Position numbers and translations under genes: made by a program
Source of the DNA: Polaribacter sp. ALD11
GTDB taxonomy: Bacteria > Bacteroidota > Bacteroidia > Flavobacteriales > Flavobacteriaceae
Length of the DNA: 64,000 nt
Assembly: GCF_002831685.1 (NCBI RefSeq)
Contig: NZ_CP025119.1
Location: 1,399,001 to 1,463,000, forward strand
Reading direction: 5' to 3'
Notes under the pieces: generated by a model
Databases searched by the model: none
What the model saw: the letters and a program-made list of their open reading frames with translations, nothing else
What the model was told of the DNA's origin: nothing
Part shown: positions 45,866-56,285 of the stretch, one piece after another
Layout of the letters: each line of letters begins with the position of its first letter
How positions within the stretch are numbered: position 1 is the stretch's first letter

Positions 45866-46279
45866 CTATTCCATTTCATCAGATAAATTCATTGCCATTT
45901 CATGGTCGTATTTACAACAACCTGGTAACCCTTTGTAAGCTTCTTCGTTTCCAGATACTTTATCTGTATCATAACCAGACGCTGCTATTGCTTTATGTAT
46001 ATTCATTTCAGCCGTTTTGGTATCATCAAAAGAAACATCAATTTTCTTTTTATCTACGTCCCAAGTTGCACTTGTTACACCTTCTAAGTTGTTTACTGCT
46101 TTTTCAATCGTGCTTTTACACATACCACAATTTCCTCTTACTCCAAAAGAAACATCTGTTGTTGCCATTGCTTTAGAAACTTCTATTGTTTCTTTTTTTG
46201 TTTCTTTTTTCGCATCGTTTTTACAACTTGTAAACACCATAGCTGCTATTACAGCAACACTTAAAATTACTTTTTTCAT
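45866..46279 (-). CDS. Periplasmic heavy-metal-associated (HMA) lipoprotein
   Basis: A 137-aa lipoprotein (lipobox ending at C19, 'AAMVFTSCKND') with one HMA domain; the metal-binding motif 'GNCGMC' lies in the first loop. The C-terminus adds 'GLPGCCKYDHEMAMNL', with two more cysteines and a histidine. It is probably a copper chaperone, last in the copper operon. Confidence 0.88.
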   Translation of the reverse strand: MKKVILSVAVIAAMVFTSCKNDAKKETKKETIEVSKAMATTDVSFGVRGNCGMCKSTIEKAVNNLEGVTSATWDVDKKKIDVSFDDTKTAEMNIHKAIAASGYDTDKVSGNEEAYKGLPGCCKYDHEMAMNLSDEME

Positions 46280-46300
46280 TCTTTTAAAGTTTAATTGTTA

Positions 46301-48067
46301 TTATTCTATTACTTGCTTTACTTCTCCGCAGGTTAGCATTGCTTCCCCAAAATACGGATTGATTACTTTTTCTTCTCTACTTAACCAATATGCACCTTTA
46401 TTATTATCTGCCATTGGACAAAATTGATGATACACCTTTTCATTGATTCCAAATACTTCAATCGCGTTGGCTAGATATGCAGAAAGATTTTTAAAATCTC
46501 TTCTTTGTTCTGTAATTTTAGAGGTATTTAAAATTGAATTCGCCGCTACTTTTAATTCTTTTTCTAAAGACATCCAATGGTTATGAACTTCTTTGTCTTT
46601 AAATAACTTCATATCTACTTTAGACAAATTATCTAAGACCTTTTCTACTGTTATCTTTACGTTTTTTGAATCCTCTTTTACCAAAGCATCTTTCAATTTA
46701 AGATACTCATTAAAAACTAATTTTAATTGACTTTGAAAATCTTTAGATGCTTTCACTCTTTCATTTATATTCGAATGAATTTTATTTTTTGTTGAATTTA
46801 TGTTTTCAATACCAAGATGCTCTTCGTGACCTGTTTTTGTTTTACCTCCAGATGCATTCATCATCGATTTTTTACCTTGTAATTGCGCTGCAGCATCTAC
46901 CGTAAAGGTACCGTTTGTTACTATTTCATCTCCATTATTTAGTCCTTCTAAAACCTGATAATTAGCACCAACCCTATTTCCTAGTATAATTTTACGCATC
47001 TCAAAAATAGGTTCATTTTTATTTGCTTTCAAATAGACAACAGAACGTTTTCCTGTCCATAAAACAGCCGTTGAAGGGATTGTTACTACCGCTTCCTTAC
47101 TTGAAGTAATGCCTTTTATTTTTCCTTCAACAAACATTCCTGGTTTAAAAAAATTATCTTTATTATTTAAGACTGCTCTTAACTGTACCGTTCTCGTTTT
47201 AGTGTCTAAGACAGGATCAATAAAATCTACAATAGCCTTCAATTCTTTGTTAGAATTTGTGGTTATTAAAATAGCTTGCCCTTTTTTGAATTGATTGATT
47301 TGATTTTCATACACATCAAAATTAGCCCAAACAGTTGAAAGATTTGTTATTTTAAGTAAAGGTTGCCCTTGTTTAATATAATCTCCTTCTGCAACTAATT
47401 TTTCTGAAACGGTACCAGAAACGGTTGCATACACAGGAATATTTTCCTTCACCTTACCTGAAGTTTCTATCTGATTAATTTGCTTTTCAGAGAGTTTCCA
47501 TATTTTTAATTTATTACGTACCGCATTGTATAATTCTGATTGCGTTTCTTTTAAAGATCTGGCAGTAATTAACTCTTGTTGTGCAGCATATAATTCTGGT
47601 GAATAAATACTTGCCAATAATTGACCTTTTCTTATTTTTTCACCTGTAAAACTAATATTCAATCTTTCTATTCTTCCCGAAAAATAACTTACCTGAACAG
47701 TATTTGCTTCTTCATTTTCTACAATTTTACCAGATAGTTTAGTGGCATTATTTGCCATTTGAGCTTCTCCAACAGTAGATGTTAAAATGTTAGCCAATGC
47801 CATTGCATTTTTAGTTAACTTAAATTGATCTGCCATTAAGCCTTCTGCACTAATTTCTGCAGGAATTAAATCCATTCCGCAAATAGGACAATCGCCAGCT
47901 TCTGGCTGCATAATCTGTGGGTGCATAGAGCAGGTCCACATTTGGCTTTTTTCAGCTGTTTCTATATGATTGTGCGTTGTTTCAGTTGTTGATGCGCCTC
48001 CAAAAAGTAGCCAACCTAAAAGTAGACCAGCTAATAATATTCCGATATAAATTATATATTTTTTCAT
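46301..48067 (-). CDS. cusB: CusB-like RND efflux adaptor with metal-binding and DUF3347 domains
   Basis: A 588-aa membrane-fusion protein. An N-terminal anchor (~5-24) is followed by a heavy-metal-binding domain 'TCSMHPQIMQPEAGDCPICG' (residues ~45-64), the barrel-sandwich and beta-barrel adaptor domains (~100-400), and a C-terminal DUF3347-like region ending 'MLTCGEVKQVIE'. It links CusA to the CusC-like channel in copper/silver export. The start is 5 bp after the copA stop. Confidence 0.92.
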   Translation of the reverse strand: MKKYIIYIGILLAGLLLGWLLFGGASTTETTHNHIETAEKSQMWTCSMHPQIMQPEAGDCPICGMDLIPAEISAEGLMADQFKLTKNAMALANILTSTVGEAQMANNATKLSGKIVENEEANTVQVSYFSGRIERLNISFTGEKIRKGQLLASIYSPELYAAQQELITARSLKETQSELYNAVRNKLKIWKLSEKQINQIETSGKVKENIPVYATVSGTVSEKLVAEGDYIKQGQPLLKITNLSTVWANFDVYENQINQFKKGQAILITTNSNKELKAIVDFIDPVLDTKTRTVQLRAVLNNKDNFFKPGMFVEGKIKGITSSKEAVVTIPSTAVLWTGKRSVVYLKANKNEPIFEMRKIILGNRVGANYQVLEGLNNGDEIVTNGTFTVDAAAQLQGKKSMMNASGGKTKTGHEEHLGIENINSTKNKIHSNINERVKASKDFQSQLKLVFNEYLKLKDALVKEDSKNVKITVEKVLDNLSKVDMKLFKDKEVHNHWMSLEKELKVAANSILNTSKITEQRRDFKNLSAYLANAIEVFGINEKVYHQFCPMADNNKGAYWLSREEKVINPYFGEAMLTCGEVKQVIE

Positions 48068-48071
48068 TTTA

Positions 48072-50570
48072 CTATATTTTAATATTTCTTAACCTCAATG
48101 CATTTACAATAACAGAAACAGAACTGAAACTCATTGCCAATGCAGCAATCATTGGAGATAATAAAATTCCGAAAAAAGGAAATAACAAACCTGCTGCTAC
48201 TGGAATACCTAAGGTGTTATAAATAAGTGCAAAAAATAGATTCTGCTTGATGTTTTTCATGACTGCATGACTCAAGTTTTTTGCTTTCACAATGCCATGT
48301 AAATCGCCTTTTACCAAGGTGATCATCGCACTTTCAATAGCCACATCTGTTCCTGTTCCCATTGCAATACCAACATCACTTTTAGCTAGTGCAGGTGCAT
48401 CATTAATTCCGTCTCCAGCCATAGCAACCACTTTGCCCTCTTTTTGCAGTCTTTCTACTTCTTTCATTTTATCTTCTGGCAACATACTTGCTTTAAAATC
48501 GGCAAGATTTAATTCTAAAGCCACCGCTTTTGCTGTATCATGATTATCTCCTGTAAGCATGATTACTGCAATACCTCTGTCTTGAAGTTCTTTAATAGCT
48601 TTTGCACTGGTTTCTTTTATTTTATCACTAATAACTACATAACCAACAACTATTTTTTCAACCGATATATAAGAAACTGTTTTTCCTTGTTTTTGATAAG
48701 TTTTGGCTTCCTCTTGCATTTTCGAAGTAATTTCTGCATTTGCATATTCCATCATTTTAGGATTTCCCAAGGCTACTTTTTTATCATTAATAGCAGCTTC
48801 AACACCTTTTCCTGTAACTGCACTAAATCCGTCTGATTTTAATACTGCTACATTTTGTTCTTTCCCATATTTAACGGTTGCTTCTGCTAACGGATGTTCA
48901 CTATTGCTATTTAATGAAACAATATATTGCAATACTTTGCTTTCACTAAAATCATCATTAAAAGAACCTATTTTTTCAACCGTCGGTTTTCCTTCGGTAA
49001 TCGTTCCTGTTTTATCAATTATAAGTGTATCTACCTCGTCCATTTTTTCAAGTGCTTCTGCATTTTTAATTAACACACCATTTTGAGCACCTTTACCAAC
49101 ACCAACCATTACAGACATTGGTGTTGCTAGCCCTAAAGCACATGGACACGCAATTATTAACACCGCAATTGCATTTACAAATGCATACACATATACGGGT
49201 TCTGGTCCCCAAAACACCCAAATAGCAAAGGTTATCAATGCTATTAAAACAACTATTGGCACAAAATAACCAGAAACCTTATCTGCTAATTTTTGAATTG
49301 GAGCACGACTTCGACTTGCATCGTTCACCATTTTAATAATTTGAGAAAGTAACGTATCTGAACCTACCTTCTCTGCTTTCATTAAAAAAGATTGGTTGCC
49401 ATTAATTGTACCGCCATTTACTTTATCGTCTTTAGCTTTATTTACAGGAATCGGTTCTCCTGTGATCATAGATTCATCAATAGTAGTAGCTCCTTCTGTA
49501 ATTACACCGTCTACAGGAATTTTATCACCTGGTTTAACTCTTAAAATATCATGCAAGACTATTTTGTCGATAGATACTTCCACTTCCTCTCCAGCTACAA
49601 TTTTTATAGCTTTATTAGGTGCTAACTTCAACAACTCTTTTACTGCTGAATTGGTTTTGCTATGTGCACGAGACTCTAAAAGCTGCCCTAAAAGTACTAA
49701 TGTTAGTATAACCGTTGTTGCTTCAAAATATACATGTACTGCACCAGATGCTGTTTTAAATTGATTAGGAAAAATGTCTGGGAAAAACATGCCAAATACA
49801 CTAAATAACCAAGCAACACCAGCTCCAATACCAACAAGTGTAAACATATTTAGATTCCATGTTTTTATACTTTTATAGGCGCGTTCAAAAAACATCCACG
49901 TAGCAAAGAACACAACTGGAATGGACAATCCAAATTGAATCCAATTCCACAGTTTTTGTTCCATAACATCATATAACGGATTGTTAGAAAGCATTTCACT
50001 CATTGCAATCAAGAAAATTGGTAATGTAAATACAACTGCAATCTTAAACTTTTTTACTAATTTTTTATACGTTTTTTCTTCGGACGAAAGGTCTGGTTGT
50101 AATGGCACTAAATCCATTCCGCAAATCGGACAATCACCAGCTTCATCTTTAATAATTTCTGAATGCATCGGACAGGTCCATTGTTCTGAATTAGTAACAG
50201 ATAAGTTTTGTTCTTCCACTAAATCCATTCCGCAAACAGGACAATCACCTGCTTTGTCATAGGTTTTTTCGCCTTCACAATGCATCGGGCAATAAAATGT
50301 ACCCGTTCCTTTTCCTTTAGGAAGTTCTTCTTTTACTTCTTTAGTATGATGATGTTCTCCTGGTTTATGAATACTATATCGGCCACCATCATTTTTTAAA
50401 GCTTCTTGAAAGGCTTCTATCTTAATATCTGCTTCCATCTCTATAGTTGCCGCTGCTTTCTCTAAATTAACGGTAGCTTTTAAAACTCCTGCTACTTTTG
50501 AAAGTGTTTCTTCAACGTGACTCCGACAACCGTTGCAAGTCATTCCGTGTATGTGGTATGTATGTTTCAT
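48072..50570 (-). CDS. copA: Copper-translocating P1B-type ATPase
   Basis: An 832-aa copper exporter. The N-terminal HMA domain has 'MTCNGC'. Two heavy-metal-binding modules follow ('CPVCGMDLV' and 'CPICGMDLV', each after a 'CPMH' motif), then eight membrane segments. The transport motif is CPC with C475/C477 in 'IIACPCALGLATP'; the phosphorylation motif is 'DKTGTIT'; the ATP-binding 'HP' is in 'SNSEHPLAEA'; 'GDGINDAPAL' is the hinge. Two such modules in tandem are unusual for a CopA outside Bacteroidetes. Confidence 0.95.
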   Translation of the reverse strand: MKHTYHIHGMTCNGCRSHVEETLSKVAGVLKATVNLEKAAATIEMEADIKIEAFQEALKNDGGRYSIHKPGEHHHTKEVKEELPKGKGTGTFYCPMHCEGEKTYDKAGDCPVCGMDLVEEQNLSVTNSEQWTCPMHSEIIKDEAGDCPICGMDLVPLQPDLSSEEKTYKKLVKKFKIAVVFTLPIFLIAMSEMLSNNPLYDVMEQKLWNWIQFGLSIPVVFFATWMFFERAYKSIKTWNLNMFTLVGIGAGVAWLFSVFGMFFPDIFPNQFKTASGAVHVYFEATTVILTLVLLGQLLESRAHSKTNSAVKELLKLAPNKAIKIVAGEEVEVSIDKIVLHDILRVKPGDKIPVDGVITEGATTIDESMITGEPIPVNKAKDDKVNGGTINGNQSFLMKAEKVGSDTLLSQIIKMVNDASRSRAPIQKLADKVSGYFVPIVVLIALITFAIWVFWGPEPVYVYAFVNAIAVLIIACPCALGLATPMSVMVGVGKGAQNGVLIKNAEALEKMDEVDTLIIDKTGTITEGKPTVEKIGSFNDDFSESKVLQYIVSLNSNSEHPLAEATVKYGKEQNVAVLKSDGFSAVTGKGVEAAINDKKVALGNPKMMEYANAEITSKMQEEAKTYQKQGKTVSYISVEKIVVGYVVISDKIKETSAKAIKELQDRGIAVIMLTGDNHDTAKAVALELNLADFKASMLPEDKMKEVERLQKEGKVVAMAGDGINDAPALAKSDVGIAMGTGTDVAIESAMITLVKGDLHGIVKAKNLSHAVMKNIKQNLFFALIYNTLGIPVAAGLLFPFFGILLSPMIAALAMSFSSVSVIVNALRLRNIKI

Positions 50571-50643
50571 TATTTCTATTTTGAATTAAAGAACTAATTT
50601 ATAATGTTTTGATAAGAAACATTTTTCTAATTCTAATTTATTT

Positions 50644-51201
50644 TTATACAATTTGGTCTAAACCTTTTCTATCCCAATTTTGTAATTTTCTATATTCTGA
50701 CATTGACATTCCTGTTACAGACTTAAACTGCTTCGCTAAGTGACTGCTATTGTTATAATTAAAACTATAGGCTATTTCAGAAAAGTTTAATTGATTCAAT
50801 TGTATTTGCTCTTTTACTTTTTCAATTTTTAAATTGATTAAATATTTCTCAAGTGTAATTCCCTCAGATTTGCTAAAAACCTTGCTTATCAAAGAATATG
50901 TTTTTCCTAATTCCTGCGCTACTTCTGAAAGAATTTTGTCTGTATCATTTTTAGTTATTCGCTTAATCATACTAATCTTAATTTTTTCAATCAGAATACC
51001 AGAAGTATCTTTTATAAGTTCAAATCCTTTTTCATTTAAGATCTTTTCCAGTTTTGCCTCATCTATACCTTCGTAATTTTTTATAACTACTTTCCCCAAT
51101 TCTAAAGATTCGATTTCCATACCTTCATCATTCAAAAGCTTTGCAATAGTTGTTTTGCATCGATCACAAACCATATTTTTTATTAACAATGTTTGCTTCA
51201 T
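50644..51201 (-). CDS. HMA domain fused to an AraC-type DNA-binding domain (copper-responsive regulator)
   Basis: A 185-aa two-domain protein. Residues 1-~65 form an HMA-like domain with C12 and C15 ('MVCDRC'). Residues ~80-185 form an AraC helix-turn-helix pair ('YSLISKVFSKSEGITLEKYL', then 'SFNYNNSSHLAKQFKSVTGM'). The likely role is direct metal sensing and activation of the surrounding copper genes. It lies within the operon, 1 bp after the tolC-like gene stop codon region, and 73 bp before copA. Confidence 0.85.
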   Translation of the reverse strand: MKQTLLIKNMVCDRCKTTIAKLLNDEGMEIESLELGKVVIKNYEGIDEAKLEKILNEKGFELIKDTSGILIEKIKISMIKRITKNDTDKILSEVAQELGKTYSLISKVFSKSEGITLEKYLINLKIEKVKEQIQLNQLNFSEIAYSFNYNNSSHLAKQFKSVTGMSMSEYRKLQNWDRKGLDQIV

Positions 51202-51202
51202 T

Positions 51203-52438
51203 TTATTGAGTTAAATAATTAATAATTGTCGCTTGCAGATAATAAGATTTCACTGACTCAATTAAATTCATTTGAAACTTTAATTGCAACTCTTGAATAT
51301 CTAAAACGTCATTAAAATCAATACTACCTGTTTCGTAGCTTCTTATTAAAATCTCTTCTGCATTTTTTGCCTGTTTTAGGTTTTTATGCTGCGTCTTAAA
51401 TTTTATACGTGCTTGATTTCTTTGTGATATCGTTTTAGCCAACTCTGACTTTAAAACATTCAAACGTACATTTTTTTGCAACTGAATTTCTTGTTGACGC
51501 ATTTTATTTTGCTTCGAAATAGACTTGTAGCGATTGTTAAAAAGGGGAATTGTAACTGAAACCATAGGCATAATAATATCCTTACCATTATCTACAACAT
51601 TCATATCTGTTCTTTCTGAAACAGAAATATAATCTAATCCAAAACCTAGTGTTGGTTTAGCTTCACGTAAATTAAGTGCTTCCGATTGTGTTACAGATTC
51701 ATAGAGTTTATCGTATTTTAACAATTCTGGATTTAGGGTAAGTGCATCAAACGAAAACTGAATATCTTTAATAGGTATCTCCAAATCATCAATAACCGTT
51801 ACACTCTTATCATAATTACGATTTAACAAACTATTTATAGCGGCTTCAAATCCTTTAGATTGTTGCCTAAGTACTTCTTTTTCCTGCTGCAATTCATTCT
51901 GTCTAATCTGTAATCTTAATACATCAACCGCAGATGCTTTACCAACCTCTACGGAAGTAAGAGCAAGGCGTTCATAGGTTTTTAATAATTTGATATTCTC
52001 ATCAAGTACAAGTTGTTTTGCTCTTATTTCATAGAGCTGATAGTAAAATTGTGAAACCGAAAGTATCAATTTTCGTTTTGCAATCGTAATTTCTACATAA
52101 TCCGCTTCTGCCATAGAAGCCGCGTAATTTTCTCTTGCAGTAATGGTACCAAACCAAGGCAACATTTGTTTTACCGAAAACCGAGCCCGTTGCGCTCCTG
52201 TTCTTGTTTCTGGTTCACTCACAAAATAACCAACACCAAATTCTGTATTTGGTATGGTATTTACTTCATTCACTTTTTCTGAAGCAATACGATATTGCAA
52301 TTCAATTTTTTGAATTTCCGGACTATTTGTCAATGCTTCAGAAATAAGTGTTTCTAATTGTTGCGCATTTCCTTCTAGGTAAAAAAACAAACAACAAAGA
52401 ATTAAGACTGCTTTAATATTTAATTTTATCGTTTTCAT
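51203..52438 (-). CDS. cusC: CusC-like TolC-family outer-membrane efflux protein
   Basis: A 411-aa outer-membrane channel. It has an N-terminal signal ('AVLILCCLFFYLEGNAQQ') and long amphipathic helices in two TolC repeats. The ATG overlaps the cusA stop by one base. Third component of the CusABC export complex. Confidence 0.88.
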   Translation of the reverse strand: MKTIKLNIKAVLILCCLFFYLEGNAQQLETLISEALTNSPEIQKIELQYRIASEKVNEVNTIPNTEFGVGYFVSEPETRTGAQRARFSVKQMLPWFGTITARENYAASMAEADYVEITIAKRKLILSVSQFYYQLYEIRAKQLVLDENIKLLKTYERLALTSVEVGKASAVDVLRLQIRQNELQQEKEVLRQQSKGFEAAINSLLNRNYDKSVTVIDDLEIPIKDIQFSFDALTLNPELLKYDKLYESVTQSEALNLREAKPTLGFGLDYISVSERTDMNVVDNGKDIIMPMVSVTIPLFNNRYKSISKQNKMRQQEIQLQKNVRLNVLKSELAKTISQRNQARIKFKTQHKNLKQAKNAEEILIRSYETGSIDFNDVLDIQELQLKFQMNLIESVKSYYLQATIINYLTQ

Positions 52439-55400
52439 TAAGATGCTTTTTTAAGTTGATATTCTTTTTTCCAACTATACAATACAGGCACAATAAATAA
52501 AGTTATTAATGCGATTAACATGCCGCCAAAACTTGGTATTGCCATAGGAATCATGATATCACTTCCTCGACCTGTAGATGTTAAAACAGGTAATAATGCC
52601 AAAATTGTTGTGGCAGTTGTCATTAAACAAGGACGAATTCGTTTTTCTCCTGCTTCCACAATAGATGCTCTTATTTCCTTTCTGTTTTCTGGTGTATTTT
52701 TATCAAAAGTTTGCGTTAAATACGTTGCCATTACAACACCATCATCTGTTGCAATACCAAAAAGTGCTATAAAACCAACCCAGACAGCAACACTTAAATT
52801 AATAGGATGCATTTGGAATAAAGCCCGAAGATTTTCTCCAAAGAAATTAAAGTTTAAAAACCAATCTTGTCCATAAAGCCAAATCATTATAAATCCACCT
52901 GAAAATGCCACAGCAATTCCTGTAAATACCATTAATGATGTGGTAACTGAACGGAATTGGAAATACAAAATCAAAAAGATAATTGCCAATGCTAAAGGCA
53001 CCACAACAGACAATGTCTTTTCTGCACGTAATTGGTTCTCATAGGTTCCTGTAAATTTATAATTGATTCCTTTGGGAACTATCAATTCCCCTGAGTCTAT
53101 TTTTTGTTGGATTAAAGCTTGTGCATTTTCTACAACACCTACTTCTGCAAAGCCATCTAATTTATCAAACAAAACATACCCCACTAAAAAAGTGTCTTCA
53201 CTTTTAATTACTTGCGGACCTTTCTCATAACGAATCGTTGCCAATTCACTTAAAGGAACAGGACTACCGCTAGAAACAGGAATGTATATTTGTTCTAAGT
53301 CAGTTGGGTTTGCTCGTAATTCTCTAGGATAACGAACGCGAACACCATAACGCTCTCTTCCTTCAACAGTCTGAGTTAAAATCATACCACCAACTGCAAC
53401 TTTTAAAACCTCTTGTACATCTTCTATTGAAATACCATAACGGGCAATTTTTTCTCTATTGATATCAATTAATAAATACGGTTTTCCTACAATTCGATCT
53501 GCAAAAACAGCTTCTTTCTTAACCCCTTCTGCTCCTTTTAAAATAGTTTCTAACTGAACTCCAAAAGCCTCAATTTGCTTTAAATCTTGTCCTTTTACTT
53601 TAATTCCCATAGGTGCGCGCATTCCTGTTTGCAACATCACCAATCGCGTTTCTATAGGTTGCAATTTAGGCGCAGAAGTAACACCGGGTAATTTGGTAAC
53701 TCTTACAATCTCATTCCAAATATCATCTGGAGAATTAATTTCTGGTCGCCAATTTCTATAGAATTCGCCATCTTCATCTTCAATTAACTGTTGGTTAGAC
53801 ACATTAAGAACTGTCGAAATAGTTGCAGTTTTGTTCTCTACAATATTCGAATTGATCACTAAATTTTCATTGTGAATTAACCTTCCGTCTTTCAATTCAA
53901 ACAGGCCATTATCATTTACTTTATAACGTTGGCGCTCTCCGTATTCATTCAACATATATTCTGGTTTATACTGAATAATATTCTCGTACATAGACAAAGG
54001 AGCAGGATCTAAAGCAGACTCTGTTCTACCAGCTTTACCAACAACTGTTTTAATTTCAGGAATACTTGCTACCGCCATATCTAATTGCTGTAACACCCGT
54101 TTATTTTCGGCTACACCAGCATGTGGCATCGAGGTTGGCATTAATAAAAATGATCCTTCATTTAAAGAAGGCATAAACTCTTTTCCTGTATTTTTCATGA
54201 TGAAAACACCCGCAATAACAATAGCAGTCGGTATTGATAAAAACAAAATCTTATGATCTAAACACCATCTTAAAATACGTGTGTAATAATTTCTAAAAAC
54301 AGTAAAAACGCCTAACAATCCGAAACAAATAATGCTTACAAAAATAAGATTCCAAAAGATATTTTTATCGACTCCTAATGGTCGCCAATATTCTGCTAAA
54401 AGAAATACAATCGCTAACGAAGAAATTATAATATTAAGTAAGTTTGCACGCTTTTCAGTAATTTTCCCTTGAAGTTTTAAGACACCAGAAATACCAAATG
54501 CAATTAGAATGATTCCTAACCAATAACCATAAATAATGGTAACAATTCCCAATACAAGCAAAACTGCATTTATAGCATAATTAAAATTCTTTTTTATTGT
54601 TTTCTTTCTGAATAAGAACGCTGCAAATGGTGGTATTAAAAATAAAGCTACAATAATAGAAGCTGTTAAAGCAAAGGTTTTTGTAAAAGCCAAGGGTCTA
54701 AATAATTTTCCCTCTGCACCAATCATCGTAAATACCGGAATAAAACTGATAATCGTTGTCATAACTGCGGTTACAATAGCACCAGAAACTTCTGCGGTTG
54801 CATTATAAACAACTGTATTTATTGGTAATCTATCTTCATTTTCATCTAAGTGTCTTATAATATTTTCTGAAAGTATGACGCCAACATCTACCATGGTTCC
54901 AATAGCAATTGCTATTCCCGAAAGGGCAACAATATTTGCATCAACATTAAAAAATTTCATGGCAATAAACACCATTAACACAGCAACTGGTAACAATCCT
55001 GATATTAAAATAGAAGCACGAAGATTAAATATCATGATGATAATCACTAAAATAGTGATTAAAATCTCTAAGGTTAAGGCTTCATTTAGCGTTCCTAATG
55101 TTTCTTGAATTAATTCTGATCTATCATAAAAAGGTACAATTGTAACTTGAGAAGTTCGCCCATCTGCTAAAACCTTTGATGGTAAGCCTGCACTTAATTC
55201 ACTAATTTTTTCTTTCACATTATTGATAACTTCCATTGGGTTTGCTCCATATCTTGCTACCACAACGCCACCAACAACCTCTGCTCCCTCTTTGTCTAGG
55301 ATGCCTCTTCGTGTTGCAGGTCCTAAAGAAACTTGTCCGATGTCTTTTATTTTTATTGCTGTAAAATCTTCGGAAGTAACTACGGCATTTTCAATGTCAG

Positions 55401-56175
55401 AAACGGACTTTACATATCCTAAACCACGGACTAGATATTCAGCTTGGTTAATTTCTAATGTTTGTGCACCAATGTCTTTATTGCTCTCTTTAACTGCTTT
55501 TACAACCTGACTTAAACTGATGTTGTATTGTCGCATCAATTCTGGATTTACATCTACCTGATATTCTTTTACATACCCGCCAATAGAAGCAACTTCAGAA
55601 ACACCACTTGCAGAAGACAACGCATATTTTACGTAGTAATCTTGAATGCTGCGTAACTCTTGTAAGTCCCAACCTCCAGTTACATTTCCGTCTGTATCAC
55701 GACCTTCTAATGTATACCAAAATATTTGTCCTAATCCTGTAGCGTCTGGTCCTAAAGCAGGATTAACATCTTCAGGAAGTAAACCACTTGGTAAAGAATT
55801 TAGTTTTTCTAAAATTCGACTACGACTCCAATAAAACTCAATATCTTCTTCAAAAATGATATAAATGCTTGAAAAACCAAACATAGAGGAACTTCTAATT
55901 GTTTTAACACCAGGAATTCCTAGTAACGAAGTTGTTAATGGATAAGTAATCTGGTCTTCTATATCTTGTGGCGAACGACCGTCCCATTTTGTAAAGACAA
56001 TTTGTTGGTTTTCACCAATATCTGGAATGGCATCTACTGCTACAGGGTCGCTAGGTAAGAAGCCTGTATCCCAATTAAAAGGTGCGTTTACAGTTCCCCA
56101 TCCCACAAAAAGAAGGAGTAATAAAACTGCTACTAGTTTATTTTCTATTAAAAATTTGATGCTTTTATTGAGCAT
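52438..56175 (-). CDS. cusA: CusA/CzcA-type heavy-metal RND pump
   Basis: A 1245-aa proton-driven pump for copper or silver. The membrane charge-relay motif is 'AIGTMVDVGVILSENII', and the metal-path residues occur in 'EFMPSLNEGSFLLMPTSMP'. It is ~200 aa longer than E. coli CusA. The extra length lies in two places: ~4 additional hydrophobic segments around residues 520-640, between membrane helices 6 and 7, and an insertion in the following periplasmic domain ('YKPEYMLNEYGERQRYK', then 'IEDEDGEFYRNWRPE'). Similar long forms occur in Bacteroidetes, as I recall. Confidence 0.95.
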   Translation of the reverse strand: MLNKSIKFLIENKLVAVLLLLLFVGWGTVNAPFNWDTGFLPSDPVAVDAIPDIGENQQIVFTKWDGRSPQDIEDQITYPLTTSLLGIPGVKTIRSSSMFGFSSIYIIFEEDIEFYWSRSRILEKLNSLPSGLLPEDVNPALGPDATGLGQIFWYTLEGRDTDGNVTGGWDLQELRSIQDYYVKYALSSASGVSEVASIGGYVKEYQVDVNPELMRQYNISLSQVVKAVKESNKDIGAQTLEINQAEYLVRGLGYVKSVSDIENAVVTSEDFTAIKIKDIGQVSLGPATRRGILDKEGAEVVGGVVVARYGANPMEVINNVKEKISELSAGLPSKVLADGRTSQVTIVPFYDRSELIQETLGTLNEALTLEILITILVIIIMIFNLRASILISGLLPVAVLMVFIAMKFFNVDANIVALSGIAIAIGTMVDVGVILSENIIRHLDENEDRLPINTVVYNATAEVSGAIVTAVMTTIISFIPVFTMIGAEGKLFRPLAFTKTFALTASIIVALFLIPPFAAFLFRKKTIKKNFNYAINAVLLVLGIVTIIYGYWLGIILIAFGISGVLKLQGKITEKRANLLNIIISSLAIVFLLAEYWRPLGVDKNIFWNLIFVSIICFGLLGVFTVFRNYYTRILRWCLDHKILFLSIPTAIVIAGVFIMKNTGKEFMPSLNEGSFLLMPTSMPHAGVAENKRVLQQLDMAVASIPEIKTVVGKAGRTESALDPAPLSMYENIIQYKPEYMLNEYGERQRYKVNDNGLFELKDGRLIHNENLVINSNIVENKTATISTVLNVSNQQLIEDEDGEFYRNWRPEINSPDDIWNEIVRVTKLPGVTSAPKLQPIETRLVMLQTGMRAPMGIKVKGQDLKQIEAFGVQLETILKGAEGVKKEAVFADRIVGKPYLLIDINREKIARYGISIEDVQEVLKVAVGGMILTQTVEGRERYGVRVRYPRELRANPTDLEQIYIPVSSGSPVPLSELATIRYEKGPQVIKSEDTFLVGYVLFDKLDGFAEVGVVENAQALIQQKIDSGELIVPKGINYKFTGTYENQLRAEKTLSVVVPLALAIIFLILYFQFRSVTTSLMVFTGIAVAFSGGFIMIWLYGQDWFLNFNFFGENLRALFQMHPINLSVAVWVGFIALFGIATDDGVVMATYLTQTFDKNTPENRKEIRASIVEAGEKRIRPCLMTTATTILALLPVLTSTGRGSDIMIPMAIPSFGGMLIALITLFIVPVLYSWKKEYQLKKAS

Positions 56176-56235
56176 TGGTTTTGATTATTAAACAGTTAAA
56201 CATTAGTGTTAAAAAAAACACCGAATACAGCGATA

Positions 56236-56264
56236 TATCCTTATGACACTAAAGCCATAGGATA
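56236..56264. repeat. Imperfect hairpin between the HYC_CC_PP-like gene and cusA
   Basis: TATCCTTATG (56236-56245) pairs with CATAGGATA (56256-56264) with one bulge. It lies ~60 bp before the cusA start and could be an attenuator or a regulator site. The same gap has an imperfect palindrome AACATTAGTGTT. Neither has a U tract. Confidence 0.3.
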
Positions 56265-56285
56265 AAATAAACTATTGTTTAAAAA

